A DNA stretch of 64,000 bases, from assembly GCF_900220985.1 (NCBI RefSeq), contig NZ_OCPC01000001.1, positions 350,836 to 414,835 of the forward strand, read 5' to 3'. The position numbers were made by a program, and so were the translations under genes. Origin of the DNA: Parahoeflea halophila. Its GTDB lineage: Bacteria; Pseudomonadota; Alphaproteobacteria; Rhizobiales; Rhizobiaceae. Below the pieces are notes generated by a model that was given only the letters and a program-made list of their open reading frames with translations, had not been told where the DNA came from and searched no databases. Below are positions 41,798 through 50,820 of this stretch, piece after piece (within the stretch, counting starts at the first letter, position 1; the number at the start of each line of letters is the position of its first letter).

Positions 41798-41826
41798 GGC
41801 GGCGGGCGAGGAATTCGTCCGCCGCC
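41798..41826 (+). other. Intercistronic hairpin after the binding-protein gene
   Basis: GGCGGCGG (41798-41805) pairs exactly with CCGCCGCC (41819-41826) around a 13-base loop. There is no U-run, so it is an mRNA-stabilising or expression-lowering element between the binding-protein and permease genes. Confidence 0.65.
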
Positions 41827-41869
41827 GCGCACCAAGACCGCACCAATGCGGCACGGGTCAGGGGACAGC

Positions 41870-42670
41870 ATGGAACCGACAGCAACGCTGGGAGCCCAGC
41901 TTTATGCGTTCGTATCGCTGTTCGACCCGTTCTGCGGCCCAGTCGGGGTACTCAACCTTCTGCCGGAAGGTTCGCTTCTGTCATGCGGCGACACCGGCTG
42001 GGGAGACGAGGTCGCGCGCGGCTTCTTCGTCACCATCACGCTGGCGCTGTGTACGCTTCCCATCGGGCTGATCATCGGCCTGTTTCTTGCACTGGCCAAG
42101 CAGACCGAGATCCGCTCGCTCCGCGCTGCCGCCGACATCTACACCACCATCTTCCGCGGCCTGCCTGAACTTTTGACCATCTTCATGATCTATTTCGGCC
42201 TGCAGATCGCGGTCCGCGAAGTCGCCATCGCACTCGGATTCGAGCGCGGCTTCGACATCAATTCCTTTGTCGCAGGCACCATTGCGCTGTCGCTGGTCTT
42301 CTCCGCCTACGCCTCGGAAGTGCTGTCATCCGCCTTCAAGGCGATCCCCAAGGGCCAGTACGAGGGGGCCCATGCGCTCGGCCTGCGCCCGGGCAAGACC
42401 ATGCGGCTTGTCATCCTGCCGCAGCTTGTTCGCATCGCCCTGCCAGGTCTCGGCAATCTCTGGATGATCCTGATCAAGGACACGGCACTTATCTCGGTGA
42501 TCGGGCTGGGCGACACGCTGCGCCAGACCGGCATTGCCGCCAAGGTGACCAAGGAAGCCTTCTTTTTCTACAGCATTGCCTGCCTGTTGTTCCTGGCGCT
42601 CGCCATGGCCTCCTCGGTGGTGTTCTCGAAGATCGAAACCCGGGTGCGGCGTTCGGGAGTGAGCCGATGA
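41870..42670 (+). CDS. Polar amino acid ABC transporter permease (HisQ-like)
   Basis: A 266-residue permease of the His/Glu/Gln/Arg/opine group. A long first loop precedes the core, which has the EAA loop EGAHALGLRPGKTMRLVILPQ and about five membrane segments. The start at 41870 is preferred over ATG 41846 because GGGGA lies five bases upstream. It overlaps the next permease gene by four bases. No ATP-binding subunit gene follows, which is unusual for this group. Confidence 0.9.
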   Translation: MEPTATLGAQLYAFVSLFDPFCGPVGVLNLLPEGSLLSCGDTGWGDEVARGFFVTITLALCTLPIGLIIGLFLALAKQTEIRSLRAAADIYTTIFRGLPELLTIFMIYFGLQIAVREVAIALGFERGFDINSFVAGTIALSLVFSAYASEVLSSAFKAIPKGQYEGAHALGLRPGKTMRLVILPQLVRIALPGLGNLWMILIKDTALISVIGLGDTLRQTGIAAKVTKEAFFFYSIACLLFLALAMASSVVFSKIETRVRRSGVSR

Positions 42671-43497
42671 GCATTGCCAACGACCTGATCCCGCCGCAGC
42701 CGCCGCCACCGGTCGAAGCTTTCCGCTGGAGCGGCCTGCGCATTCTAGGCGCTGTCCTGCTCGGCCTCTGGATCGCCGCCGGAATCGCCCTGGTGCTCTG
42801 GCTGGTGGACGCCTGGGACATCGACAAGGTCGCCACCTACGGGCCGAAATTCCTTTCCGGACTGGGCGTCACGCTGACCCTGGTGGCCATATCGATCTCG
42901 CTCGGCGCACTGCTTTCGGTCCCCGTCGCCTTCGGCCGGATGTCATCCAACCGCTTTCTCTCTTCTATAGCTTACGGCTACGTCTATTTTTTCCGTGGCA
43001 CACCGCTGATCGCGCAACTGTTCCTGATCTATTACGGCTTCGGCAGCTTCCGCCACGAACTCGAGGCCGTTGGCCTGTGGGTGTTTTTCCGCGATGCCTG
43101 GAACTGCGCCCTGTTCGCATTCACGCTCAACACCGCAGCCTACCAGGCCGAAATCCTGCGCGGCGCAATCGAGAGCGTGCCCCGTGGCCAGCATGAAGGG
43201 GCTGCAGCCCTCGGACTGACCCGGTTCCAGACCTTCCACCGCATCATCCTGCCGCAGGCGATGATCGTGGCGCTGAGGCCTTACGGCAACGAGATCATCC
43301 TGATGATCAAGGGCTCGGCGATTGTCGCCATTGTCACCGTGTTCGACCTGATGGGCGAAACCCGGCGCGCCTATTCGCGCACCTTCGATTTCCAGACCTA
43401 TATCTGGGCCGCGGTGTTTTATCTCATCATCGTCGAGACCCTGCGCAACATCTGGGAAAAGCTCGAACAGCGGCTGACCCGCCACCTAAAGCGCTGA
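42667..43497 (+). CDS. Polar amino acid ABC transporter permease (HisM-like)
   Basis: A 276-residue second permease subunit with the coupling loop EGAAALGLTRFQTFHRIILPQ and the typical FFRGTPLIAQLFLIYYG segment. It forms a heterodimer with the preceding permease. ATGA overlap indicates translational coupling. The next gene is a methyltransferase, so the importer must use an ATPase encoded elsewhere. Confidence 0.9.
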   Translation: MSIANDLIPPQPPPPVEAFRWSGLRILGAVLLGLWIAAGIALVLWLVDAWDIDKVATYGPKFLSGLGVTLTLVAISISLGALLSVPVAFGRMSSNRFLSSIAYGYVYFFRGTPLIAQLFLIYYGFGSFRHELEAVGLWVFFRDAWNCALFAFTLNTAAYQAEILRGAIESVPRGQHEGAAALGLTRFQTFHRIILPQAMIVALRPYGNEIILMIKGSAIVAIVTVFDLMGETRRAYSRTFDFQTYIWAAVFYLIIVETLRNIWEKLEQRLTRHLKR

Positions 43498-43568
43498 CAC
43501 GCCAATCCCCGCTTGCCGCGCCCGCGCCTTTGTATAAAAGGAGCGCGAAACCGAAATTGGAGCCGTTC

Positions 43569-44381
43569 ATGGCCAAGACCGACGACGATGCCCTTGCGGA
43601 AGCCTACAACCGTGCGCTCGCGCTGGAAAAATCCGGCGACTTCGACCTGGCTGCTCAAGCCTATGCGGAAGTCCTGGCGCTTGATCCCGACGATCACGGC
43701 GGCGCCGCGGTGCGGCTTGCCTCGATGAAGCGTGGTGAGGTGCCGGCGCGCGCACCGGAAGCCTATGTCACCACCCTGTTCGACCAGCATGCGGAAGTTT
43801 TCGACAAGGTTCTGGTCGAGGATCTCGGCTACCACGTGCCGCTGCTGCTCAGACAACGCCTGATCGAGCTTGGCGAAACCAGCTTCGAGCGGATGCTCGA
43901 TCTCGGCTGCGGCACCGGCCTGACCGGCGGTGCGCTGGAAGACATGGTCGATGACGCCACCGGCCTCGACCTGGCCGAGAACATGGTCGAGATTGCCCAC
44001 GAAAAAGGCCTCTACGACACGCTCTATGTCGCCGACGCCGTCGACTATCTCGAAGACAACGAGGATGACCCTTTCGACCTCATCGCCGCCACAGACGTGC
44101 TGCCCTATCTCGGCGCGCTCGAACCGCTGTTCGTAGCGGCGGCGAGAAACGCCCTGCCCAAGGCGCTGTTCTGCTTTTCCAGCGAAACCCTGCCCGACGC
44201 GGATTTTGAAGGCCGCCCCTACACCGTCGGCCGCTTCCAGCGCTTCGCCCACACGCAGGCCTATGTCCGCGAGGCACTGTCCGCCGCGGGCTTCGAAACG
44301 CTTGAAGCCGGGGATATCATTGTCCGCCACGAACAGGGCCTGCCAATCGCGGGGCATCTCTTTATTGCACGGAAGAGCTAA
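43569..44381 (+). CDS. SAM-dependent methyltransferase with N-terminal TPR
   Basis: A 270-residue class I methyltransferase. The first 50 residues form a TPR-like helical pair (AYNRALALEKSGDFDLAAQAY), then a Rossmann methyltransferase with motif I MLDLGCGTGLTGG (about residues 112-124), acidic residue in GLDLAENM and DVLPYLG. Such TPR-methyltransferases of alphaproteobacteria have unknown targets. The start at ATG 43569 has GGAG six bases upstream. It follows the permease genes by about 70 bases. Confidence 0.82.
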   Translation: MAKTDDDALAEAYNRALALEKSGDFDLAAQAYAEVLALDPDDHGGAAVRLASMKRGEVPARAPEAYVTTLFDQHAEVFDKVLVEDLGYHVPLLLRQRLIELGETSFERMLDLGCGTGLTGGALEDMVDDATGLDLAENMVEIAHEKGLYDTLYVADAVDYLEDNEDDPFDLIAATDVLPYLGALEPLFVAAARNALPKALFCFSSETLPDADFEGRPYTVGRFQRFAHTQAYVREALSAAGFETLEAGDIIVRHEQGLPIAGHLFIARKS

Positions 44382-44415
44382 GGCTTGCTGATTAGGTGCG
44401 AACAGGCCCAACTGC

Positions 44416-44844
44416 TTAAAGTGGGCCACACCCGCCGACTACAGTTTGGCTTTTGATAGCGTTTAGGGAGTGATTCCTGGCCGCCACCAGTTCGGACGCC
44501 ATGCTTTGTAGGAATGTGCATCGGGCCTGAGCACCTCCAAGGTACGGCTTGTCGAAAACCCCGGTCAGAATGGCCACGGCCGGAGCGTCGTCCATAGCCC
44601 CGATACTGCTGCCGCAGACCGCACAAATGGCTCGGCTTGACGTCTCCGATGAACGAAAAGTGCTCGGTTTGCCGCCCGGACCGGTCCATTTGACGGAGTC
44701 CGCCGGAAACTCCACCCATGCTGCTGTGAGAGAGCCTGTATGACGTTGGCACATGCGGCAGGAACATGTGTGCGGAAATTCGGGAGGCGACATCGTGCGA
44801 AACCTGATATTTCCGCAGATACATCCGCCTTCAAGCGGCGTCAT
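44416..44844 (-). CDS. GFA-family zinc protein
   Basis: A 142-residue GFA-fold protein with the ligand pattern GGCICGNIRF, CSCRMCQRHTG and RAICAVCGSSI, the full set of zinc Cys residues of the family. Most GFA-domain proteins have no proven reaction despite the family name. The ATG at 44844 is chosen; a GTG five codons upstream is possible. It is unrelated in detail to the GFA-like protein at 14340. It stands alone, leftward, next to the methyltransferase gene (convergent). Confidence 0.83.
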   Translation of the reverse strand: MTPLEGGCICGNIRFRTMSPPEFPHTCSCRMCQRHTGSLTAAWVEFPADSVKWTGPGGKPSTFRSSETSSRAICAVCGSSIGAMDDAPAVAILTGVFDKPYLGGAQARCTFLQSMASELVAARNHSLNAIKSQTVVGGCGPL

Positions 44845-45040
44845 CGTTCGTGCCCTCACAGACGGATTATCCGTTCATTGTTCCCGACCGTCCTCGGCAA
44901 AGTGCTGATCTGCCTGACACTCCCCATCCCACAAGCTGGTGTTCATACACTTTGACGCGCCTTTCACCATTGCCAAGCTTCCAGATCCGCAAACGCCGCC
45001 AGGCATTCAGAGCGGCGATAAAGGGCCGTTTCACCGCAGG

Positions 45041-46033
45041 TCACGCCACCCCCCTCCGCGTTTGCATGACCTCGATGGCCTCGCGGTAGATTTCTTCGAC
45101 GATGTCGGCGGCCGGGGCAATGCTGCGCACGAGCGACACCCCTTGCCCGGCCCAAAGCGACATGGCTTCAACATTTCCCTGTGTGCCTTGGAGCGGGGTG
45201 TAGCTTTGGTACCTCAAGACGGCATCACCATTGGGCCGATGGCCGACAACTTCACCTTCGTCAGGGCGATTGCCCGGTGACGGTGAACCTGCCTCACGCC
45301 ATTTCTGCGACGTCGAGTTGGACAAGGCACGATGCGGCGCATCCGGCCACGCAATGTCATAGAGATCATGGCTCCACTCCGTTTGCGTCTCGGTGGCGCT
45401 CAAGATGCGCTGGCGATACTCCGAGTGGATCGTGGCTTCCGTGCTGGCCAGGAAACGCGTGCCGATCCACACTCCCGACGCCCCGAGCATGATCGCTGCG
45501 GCCATTCCCCGGCCATCCGCGATGCCGCCTGCGGCGACGACGGGAATCCGGACCGCATCGGCGACCGCCGGAACGAGAGCCATGGTCGAGACTTGCCCCC
45601 AGACGTGGCCGCCCGCTTCCCAACCCTGTGCGATGATGACATCTGCACCGGCCTCTTCTGCGATCTTCGCTTCCTTAGCGCTCCCGACGCTCACCAGCAC
45701 GACAAGTCCGCCGTCCTTGGCCGTTGCGATGGCAGAGGGCTCCATGCCCCAAAACAGCGATACTGCGTGGACCTTTTTGTCGATACAGGCCTGCAGCTGG
45801 TCCAAGTAAGGAAATGACAAATTCAGGTTGACGGCAAAATTCCGGCCCGTCAGCGCCCTGACCTGATCAATACCGGAAATGACTTGATCCACCGGTTTGC
45901 CCCACAAGGGGATCACACCGTAGCCACCTGCGCCGCAAACGGCCGCAACCAGATCGGGCCCGGCCGCACCACCCATGGGCGCGGACAGGATCGGTTTCTC
46001 GATACCCAGGAGCTTGCAAAGTTCAGTCCGCAC
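45041..46033 (-). CDS. NAD(P)H-dependent flavin oxidoreductase (nitronate monooxygenase family)
   Basis: A 330-residue FMN TIM-barrel protein of the 2-nitropropane dioxygenase/nitronate monooxygenase type. Motifs are LGIEKPILSAPMGG, VIIAQGWEAGGHVWG (flavin loop with catalytic His) and GGIADGRGMAAAIMLGASGVWIGTRF (phosphate site). The GTG at 46033 is chosen since TTGGAAAA lies just upstream and similarity starts there; ATG 46078 would add 15 residues with no ribosome binding site. An inverted repeat at 46079-46093 lies upstream. It could detoxify nitronates or act as an enoyl reductase. Confidence 0.85.
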   Translation of the reverse strand: MRTELCKLLGIEKPILSAPMGGAAGPDLVAAVCGAGGYGVIPLWGKPVDQVISGIDQVRALTGRNFAVNLNLSFPYLDQLQACIDKKVHAVSLFWGMEPSAIATAKDGGLVVLVSVGSAKEAKIAEEAGADVIIAQGWEAGGHVWGQVSTMALVPAVADAVRIPVVAAGGIADGRGMAAAIMLGASGVWIGTRFLASTEATIHSEYRQRILSATETQTEWSHDLYDIAWPDAPHRALSNSTSQKWREAGSPSPGNRPDEGEVVGHRPNGDAVLRYQSYTPLQGTQGNVEAMSLWAGQGVSLVRSIAPAADIVEEIYREAIEVMQTRRGVA

Positions 46034-46078
46034 TTTTCCAATCCCCCGGCTGATGATTACGGAGAGTTGGCCCGACAT

Positions 46079-46093
46079 TTGACTTCACGTCAA
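46079..46093. promoter_or_regulatory. Inverted repeat upstream of the flavin oxidoreductase gene
   Basis: TTGACTTCACGTCAA has TTGAC/GTCAA arms. Its complement shares TTGACGTGAA and TCAA with 47215-47228 upstream of the aldo/keto reductase gene, so one regulator may bind both. The regulator is not identified. Confidence 0.42.
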
Positions 46094-46235
46094 CCGCAGC
46101 CCCGCTGCAGGGAGCGCATCAGGCCTTCCGGCAATCGACCTCACCAGAGTAGCCGACCGTCATTGGATAGCAGAAGACCGCGAAATGCGGTCTGCATGTC
46201 GCGGCCGTGATTTGTTTGTCTGAATACGCAACGCC

Positions 46236-47066
46236 TTACATCAATTTGAACACCGACGGATCAGGACCATTGCGCAAGCCGATGTCGAGGCCTTCAATGG
46301 TCTTCATTTCGTCGTCGGTCAGGGAAAAATCGAACACATTAAGGTTCTCCGCCTGGCGGCCCGGATTGACCGAACGGGCGATCGCCGCGTGGCCGAGTTG
46401 CATGTGCCAGCGCAGGACAACCTGGGCCGGGCTCTTGCCGGTCCGGGCCGCGACAGCCTTGATCGGCTCGGCCTCGAAGGACTTGCCGTTGCCGAGCGGC
46501 GTCCAGGCCTGGGCGACGATCTTGCGGCTGTTGCAGAACGCCCGCAACTCCGGCTGCTGCAGTTGTGGGTTGATCTCGATCTGGTTGAGCACGGGCGCTT
46601 CACCGGTCTCCTCGATGACCCGCGTCAGATGGTCGGCATTGAAATTCGACACACCAATCGAACGGATCAGCCCTTCATCACGCATTTCGATCAGCGCCTT
46701 CCAGGTTTCGACATAAAGGTCCCGGCCCGGCACCGGCCAGTGGATCAGCACCAGATCGAGCTTGTCGACGCCGATGCTCTTCAGACTGCGCTCCACCGAT
46801 GCCCGGGCCTTGTCGCGTCCCTGGTCACGGTTCCAGACTTTCGTGGTGACGAAGATTTCCTCGCGCGCCACGCCGGAATTCCTCAGACCTTCACCGAGAC
46901 CGGTCTCGTTGCCGTAGATGAAAGCTCCGTCGATCAGCCGGTAGCCGGTCTTGATGGCGCTTTCGACCGCTGCTGCAGTCTCGTCCTGCGGAATCTGCCA
47001 GATGCCGAATCCCAGCTGCGGGATTGAGTTTCCGTCATGAAAGGCAATGGTGTTTTGGTCAGTCAT
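46236..47066 (-). CDS. Aldo/keto reductase
   Basis: A 276-residue NADPH-dependent aldehyde/ketone reductase with the complete tetrad: Asp and Tyr in LIDGAFIYGNE (about 46 and 51), Lys in VTTKVWNRDQ and His in LIHWPVPG. The segment GVSNFNADHL and the C-terminal SVNPGRQAEN region fit the 2,5-diketo-D-gluconate reductase/YvgN type. Good AAGGA upstream of the ATG. Adjacent to the flavin oxidoreductase gene in the same direction, with a shared promoter motif. Confidence 0.92.
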   Translation of the reverse strand: MTDQNTIAFHDGNSIPQLGFGIWQIPQDETAAAVESAIKTGYRLIDGAFIYGNETGLGEGLRNSGVAREEIFVTTKVWNRDQGRDKARASVERSLKSIGVDKLDLVLIHWPVPGRDLYVETWKALIEMRDEGLIRSIGVSNFNADHLTRVIEETGEAPVLNQIEINPQLQQPELRAFCNSRKIVAQAWTPLGNGKSFEAEPIKAVAARTGKSPAQVVLRWHMQLGHAAIARSVNPGRQAENLNVFDFSLTDDEMKTIEGLDIGLRNGPDPSVFKLM

Positions 47067-47214
47067 ACTCGTTCCTTGATTTCAATGAGGGCAAGCTGCG
47101 ATTTCAGAGCTCGCATTTCCCCCACTTAGTCGCAGAGCCCCGAGCTACAACCCCTTTCGCCATTCCTTGGCGGTCATTTGGCGGCCCGGCCGCCAGGACC
47201 GATTTGGGCTCTCC

Positions 47215-47228
47215 TTGACGTGAATCAA
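47215..47228. promoter_or_regulatory. Inverted repeat between aldo/keto reductase and lipase genes
   Basis: TTGACGTGAATCAA has TTGA/TCAA arms and shares ten contiguous bases with the complement of the 46079-46093 site. It lies about 150 bases before the reductase start and 80 before the lipase-like start. Confidence 0.4.
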
Positions 47229-47304
47229 CGAATAACGACCGTTCTGCATTCAAATATTGGTATAGTTGCAACCTGATGGATTGTTAAGCCGGGGAGGACG
47301 AACC

Positions 47305-48255
47305 GTGAGTTTCTTTCGCGCAATCATGTCGGTTATTGCCAAACACCCGTATCAAACGGCGTTTCTGCTGATTCTGACCCTGTGGATACTCGGGGTGCGG
47401 ACCTACAACATTGTCACGCTTGAAAAGGGCTATGCCCGGATCGCGGGCCTGCTGGAATCGGTCGAGGAGCTGAAGCAGGGCACAACCGCCTCGGATCTGT
47501 ACGAGGCCAAGTATTTCGCCGCCATGAGCGCCGAAGTCTATCGTCTCTCAGACAGTCCGAAGCCGAAAACGTCTCCGGCAGCCTGTGACCTGGCTGAGAT
47601 CCTTGCCGACTGGACACGCCTGCCGGCATCCGCCACCGTTCCTGCTATGCCGGACCACCGCGACGGCAACCAGGCAAGATGGGACGGCGCATTGAGCTAC
47701 GCTGTCTGGTACCGGAGGATCAGTCCCGAAAAAGTCCAGGTCGCGCTGGTCTTTCGCGGCACCCAGACCTGGGGCGACTGGTGGAGCAACGCACGCTGGA
47801 TTACCAAATATTCCGGTGCTGGATGGGACCAGTATGATCTCGCCCGCAGCATTGCGATCCACATTTCCGATCAATTGCTGGTCGATCACCCGGAACTCCA
47901 GGGGCTGGGCACGCCCGAAATCATCGCCACTGGCCATTCCCTCGGCGGCGGCCTGGCCCAGCACGCGGGCTATGCCAGCTCGCGCATCAAGCGCGTTTAT
48001 TCCTTCAACGGCACCAGCGTCACCGGATTTTACGATATCCCCGACCGCGGCGTGAACAAGCAGGGACTACGGATCTACCGCATCAGCGAGCGCGGCGAAA
48101 TCCTGGCTCTGCTGCGGGCCTTCATGAAGATCATCTACCCCGTAGTCGAGAAAAACCCGAAGATCATCGAGGCGACCTATAATTATGGCAGCCGCGGGCT
48201 GGTCACCCAGCACAGCATCGAGGATCTCGCCTGCGCACTTGCAAATGACTTCTAG
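47305..48255 (+). CDS. Lipase class 3-like membrane-anchored hydrolase
   Basis: A 316-residue protein with one N-terminal membrane anchor (HPYQTAFLLILTLWILGV, about residues 15-32) and an alpha/beta hydrolase domain of the class 3 lipase type: VALVFRGTQTWGDWWSN strand and the nucleophile elbow ATGHSLGGGLAQH (Ser about 212). Candidate Asp and His lie in the GTSVTGFYDIPD and TQHSIEDL regions. The start is a GTG at 47305 with GGGGAGG upstream. It is convergent with the penicillin acylase-like gene five bases away. Substrate unknown. Confidence 0.78.
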   Translation: MSFFRAIMSVIAKHPYQTAFLLILTLWILGVRTYNIVTLEKGYARIAGLLESVEELKQGTTASDLYEAKYFAAMSAEVYRLSDSPKPKTSPAACDLAEILADWTRLPASATVPAMPDHRDGNQARWDGALSYAVWYRRISPEKVQVALVFRGTQTWGDWWSNARWITKYSGAGWDQYDLARSIAIHISDQLLVDHPELQGLGTPEIIATGHSLGGGLAQHAGYASSRIKRVYSFNGTSVTGFYDIPDRGVNKQGLRIYRISERGEILALLRAFMKIIYPVVEKNPKIIEATYNYGSRGLVTQHSIEDLACALANDF

Positions 48256-48260
48256 CCCGA

Positions 48261-50726
48261 TCAACTTGCGGGGCTGAGCCTCCACACCCCTGCCGGGTCC
48301 ACCACGTCGGTTGCCGGGATCTCGATCGAATTCACATCGGCCCAGATCGGGGCGAAATCGCTGTAATGGCCGGAAAACACATTTCCCGACTGGCCAGTGG
48401 TCTGAATGTAAGTGGCCCGGTCGAGATCCGCCAGATCGAAAATCCCACGATAGCTTGCGGCATTGGTGTTGGCGTAAGGGTCGTCGTCATCCTGCACCTG
48501 GGTGCGCCCGCGATCCAGGGTGAACGGCCCGCCGCCGCTTTCGACCTCGACGTTGAAGAAACGTTTGAGCAGCCCGACTTCGCCAAACGGGCGGTGCGCG
48601 CCCCTGGCATAATGCGCCTCACCCCATCGCCACTGGCTGGCATCGTCGCCGTAGCGGGCACTCAGATCCGCAACGGCGGCGTCGAATGCCGCGCCGACGA
48701 TCTGCTCGCAGCTCTCCTCGGCTTCGGTGGTGGCGATGTCGCACCAGTTGCGCGCGGTTTCCCCGTCGAGCAGCCGCTCCATCACCTTGCCGCGGATCCT
48801 GAACCAGTCCTCGAACAGGAAACCGAGATCATCCTCGAACGCCATGATCATGGCATGGCGCACCCAGGCCATGAACAAGAGCGGTTCGCTTGCGTCACGC
48901 GCCATGGTCTCGTCCCAGGACGCAAGAAGGGCGACCAGGTCCTGATCGGAGGCAGACAGGGATTTGCCCTCCAGTGCCTTGAGCATGCGCGGTTTCAGGC
49001 TCGCAAAGGCGGGCGAGAACACGTCGGCCTGTACCTGGCGTGACATCGCCACGGTGTGCTTTTCCTCCCTGCCGTTGATCAGCGCTTCGATGCGGTCCTG
49101 GCGGTAGGGTTCATCCCAGTCGAAGGTCAGGTGCAATGGGTAGTCCGGGCCTACGATCTTGGTGTTGGCGGTGGCAATCAACCCGCTTTCGGGATTGTTC
49201 TCGCGCGGCAGATCGCGGTAGGGCGCATAGCCGCGCCAGTCATAGATCGCATTCCAGCCAGGCGCCGGCGCACGCCCCATCAGCTGGTTGGCCGGATCGC
49301 GCCGCGGCAGCCGGCCGGCGGCAACAAAGCCGATATTGCCCGACCGGTCGCCCACCACCATCGACTGCATCGGTGTCACGAACACCTCGAACCCGGCCTG
49401 GAAATCCTCGACCGTGCGCATGTTGTAAAGGCGCGGGCCGGCCATCGCGGTGGTGTCGTCATGCGCTAGCGCCACCCATTGCAGTGCTGCAACCGTGTTG
49501 TCCGGCAGCAGCTTGTCAAAATCCTTGTAGCTGGCCGGAAACACCGGCCCATGCCGGGTCCAGCGGCGGGTAAAGCGCTGGTCGTCTCCACCCTTGACCT
49601 TGATGATCTCGTCCTTCGTGCCGAATTCCGCCCACCCCGTCGGCGTCAGGTATTCATCTTCATTGTCCGGGTTGACCCGCTCGACGAAGACGTCCTGGAC
49701 ATCCGACGCGGTGTTGGTGAACCCCCAGGCGATGTCATTGCCGCGCCCCAGCAACACGAACGGTGTGCCCGGCAGCGACGTGCCGATCAGGTGCCTTGGC
49801 TCGTCGAACTCCTCCGTGACCTCCATATGCGCGAGATACCAGACCGATGGCGCCATCAGTCCGAGATGCGGGTCATTGGCAACAATCGGCAGGCCGGACT
49901 GGGTGCGCTCACCCGAGATCACCCAGTTGTTGGACGCGCCTGTCGCCAGCACGCCGTCGATACCGGCAAAGCTGTCCGAGGCATCGGCAGAAACCATCTC
50001 AGCCCCGATCGGCCCGGTCTCGAGCCCGAGCAGCTTGGTCAGATCCGGCATGTCGGGCGCAGCGTCGACATCGAGATAAGGCAGCAGATCCTGGATCTCC
50101 GGCTCGCTCAGTCCGAGGCGGGCGAAACCCAGCCGCAGCGCTTCTTCGCCGAGATTTTGCGCCAGCGAGATCGACATCATCTTGATTGCGGTTAGCGTGT
50201 CGACCGGCCGCCACGGTTCCGGCTCATGGCCAAGGATCAGAAATTCCGGCGGTAACTTGGCCGAAAACACCCGCGGGTCGCGCTCCATCCAGGCATTGAC
50301 TCCACGGGCATAGCCCTCGAGCATCGCCATCGTATCGGCATCCATGACACTGAGCGAACCTTCGGCCGCGTCGTGAATGCCCATCGTGCGAAGCCATATG
50401 TCGGTACCGACGGTGGCCTCACCAAACATCTCCGACAAACGTCCCTGCCCGGCCATGCGGCTGACTTCCATCTGCCAAAGCCGGTCCTGGGCGTGCGCGA
50501 AACCGAGACCGGCAGCCGCGTCAGCCCGGGTTTTGGCTTTGATATGGGGCACCCCGTTGCCATCCCGTGTGATCGTCACATCCTCGCCGAGGCCGGCGAT
50601 CTGCATGGCGCCGTCGAGCGGTGCCTGTGATCGCGAAGCCCACAATATCCCGGCTCCCGCAACCATCACGGCCAGGGGAACAAGAAACAGAATGAGCTTG
50701 ATAAGCCCTTTGAGGATACGCATCAT
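48261..50726 (-). CDS. Penicillin acylase-family (Ntn) amidohydrolase
   Basis: An 821-residue precursor with an N-terminal signal or anchor (LIKLILFLVPLAVMVAGAG) and an alpha-linker-beta layout. The autocatalytic N-terminal nucleophile Ser is the S of GASNNWVISGERT, near residue 260; conserved NDPHLGL and TPFVLLGRGNDIAWGFTN follow. Family members hydrolyse acyl-homoserine lactones, penicillins or other amides. It may be an AHL acylase (quorum quenching), which is a guess. GGAGG lies 10-11 bases before the first ATG of MMRILK; the frame extends further but those codons lie in the divergent promoter region. Confidence 0.85.
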   Translation of the reverse strand: MMRILKGLIKLILFLVPLAVMVAGAGILWASRSQAPLDGAMQIAGLGEDVTITRDGNGVPHIKAKTRADAAAGLGFAHAQDRLWQMEVSRMAGQGRLSEMFGEATVGTDIWLRTMGIHDAAEGSLSVMDADTMAMLEGYARGVNAWMERDPRVFSAKLPPEFLILGHEPEPWRPVDTLTAIKMMSISLAQNLGEEALRLGFARLGLSEPEIQDLLPYLDVDAAPDMPDLTKLLGLETGPIGAEMVSADASDSFAGIDGVLATGASNNWVISGERTQSGLPIVANDPHLGLMAPSVWYLAHMEVTEEFDEPRHLIGTSLPGTPFVLLGRGNDIAWGFTNTASDVQDVFVERVNPDNEDEYLTPTGWAEFGTKDEIIKVKGGDDQRFTRRWTRHGPVFPASYKDFDKLLPDNTVAALQWVALAHDDTTAMAGPRLYNMRTVEDFQAGFEVFVTPMQSMVVGDRSGNIGFVAAGRLPRRDPANQLMGRAPAPGWNAIYDWRGYAPYRDLPRENNPESGLIATANTKIVGPDYPLHLTFDWDEPYRQDRIEALINGREEKHTVAMSRQVQADVFSPAFASLKPRMLKALEGKSLSASDQDLVALLASWDETMARDASEPLLFMAWVRHAMIMAFEDDLGFLFEDWFRIRGKVMERLLDGETARNWCDIATTEAEESCEQIVGAAFDAAVADLSARYGDDASQWRWGEAHYARGAHRPFGEVGLLKRFFNVEVESGGGPFTLDRGRTQVQDDDDPYANTNAASYRGIFDLADLDRATYIQTTGQSGNVFSGHYSDFAPIWADVNSIEIPATDVVDPAGVWRLSPAS

Positions 50727-50820
50727 GGGTCTATGTCCCTCCAAGGATCTGACAAGTTGCATTACGTAACTTGCAACAAGGTTAGGCGTAAAGCGCATTT
50801 GTGACAGAAGGATAGGCGAA

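Noticed and set aside
44845-45040. Possible transposase or gene remnant between the GFA and flavin oxidoreductase genes
   Set aside because: Short frames on both strands, no recognisable motif and no terminal repeats.
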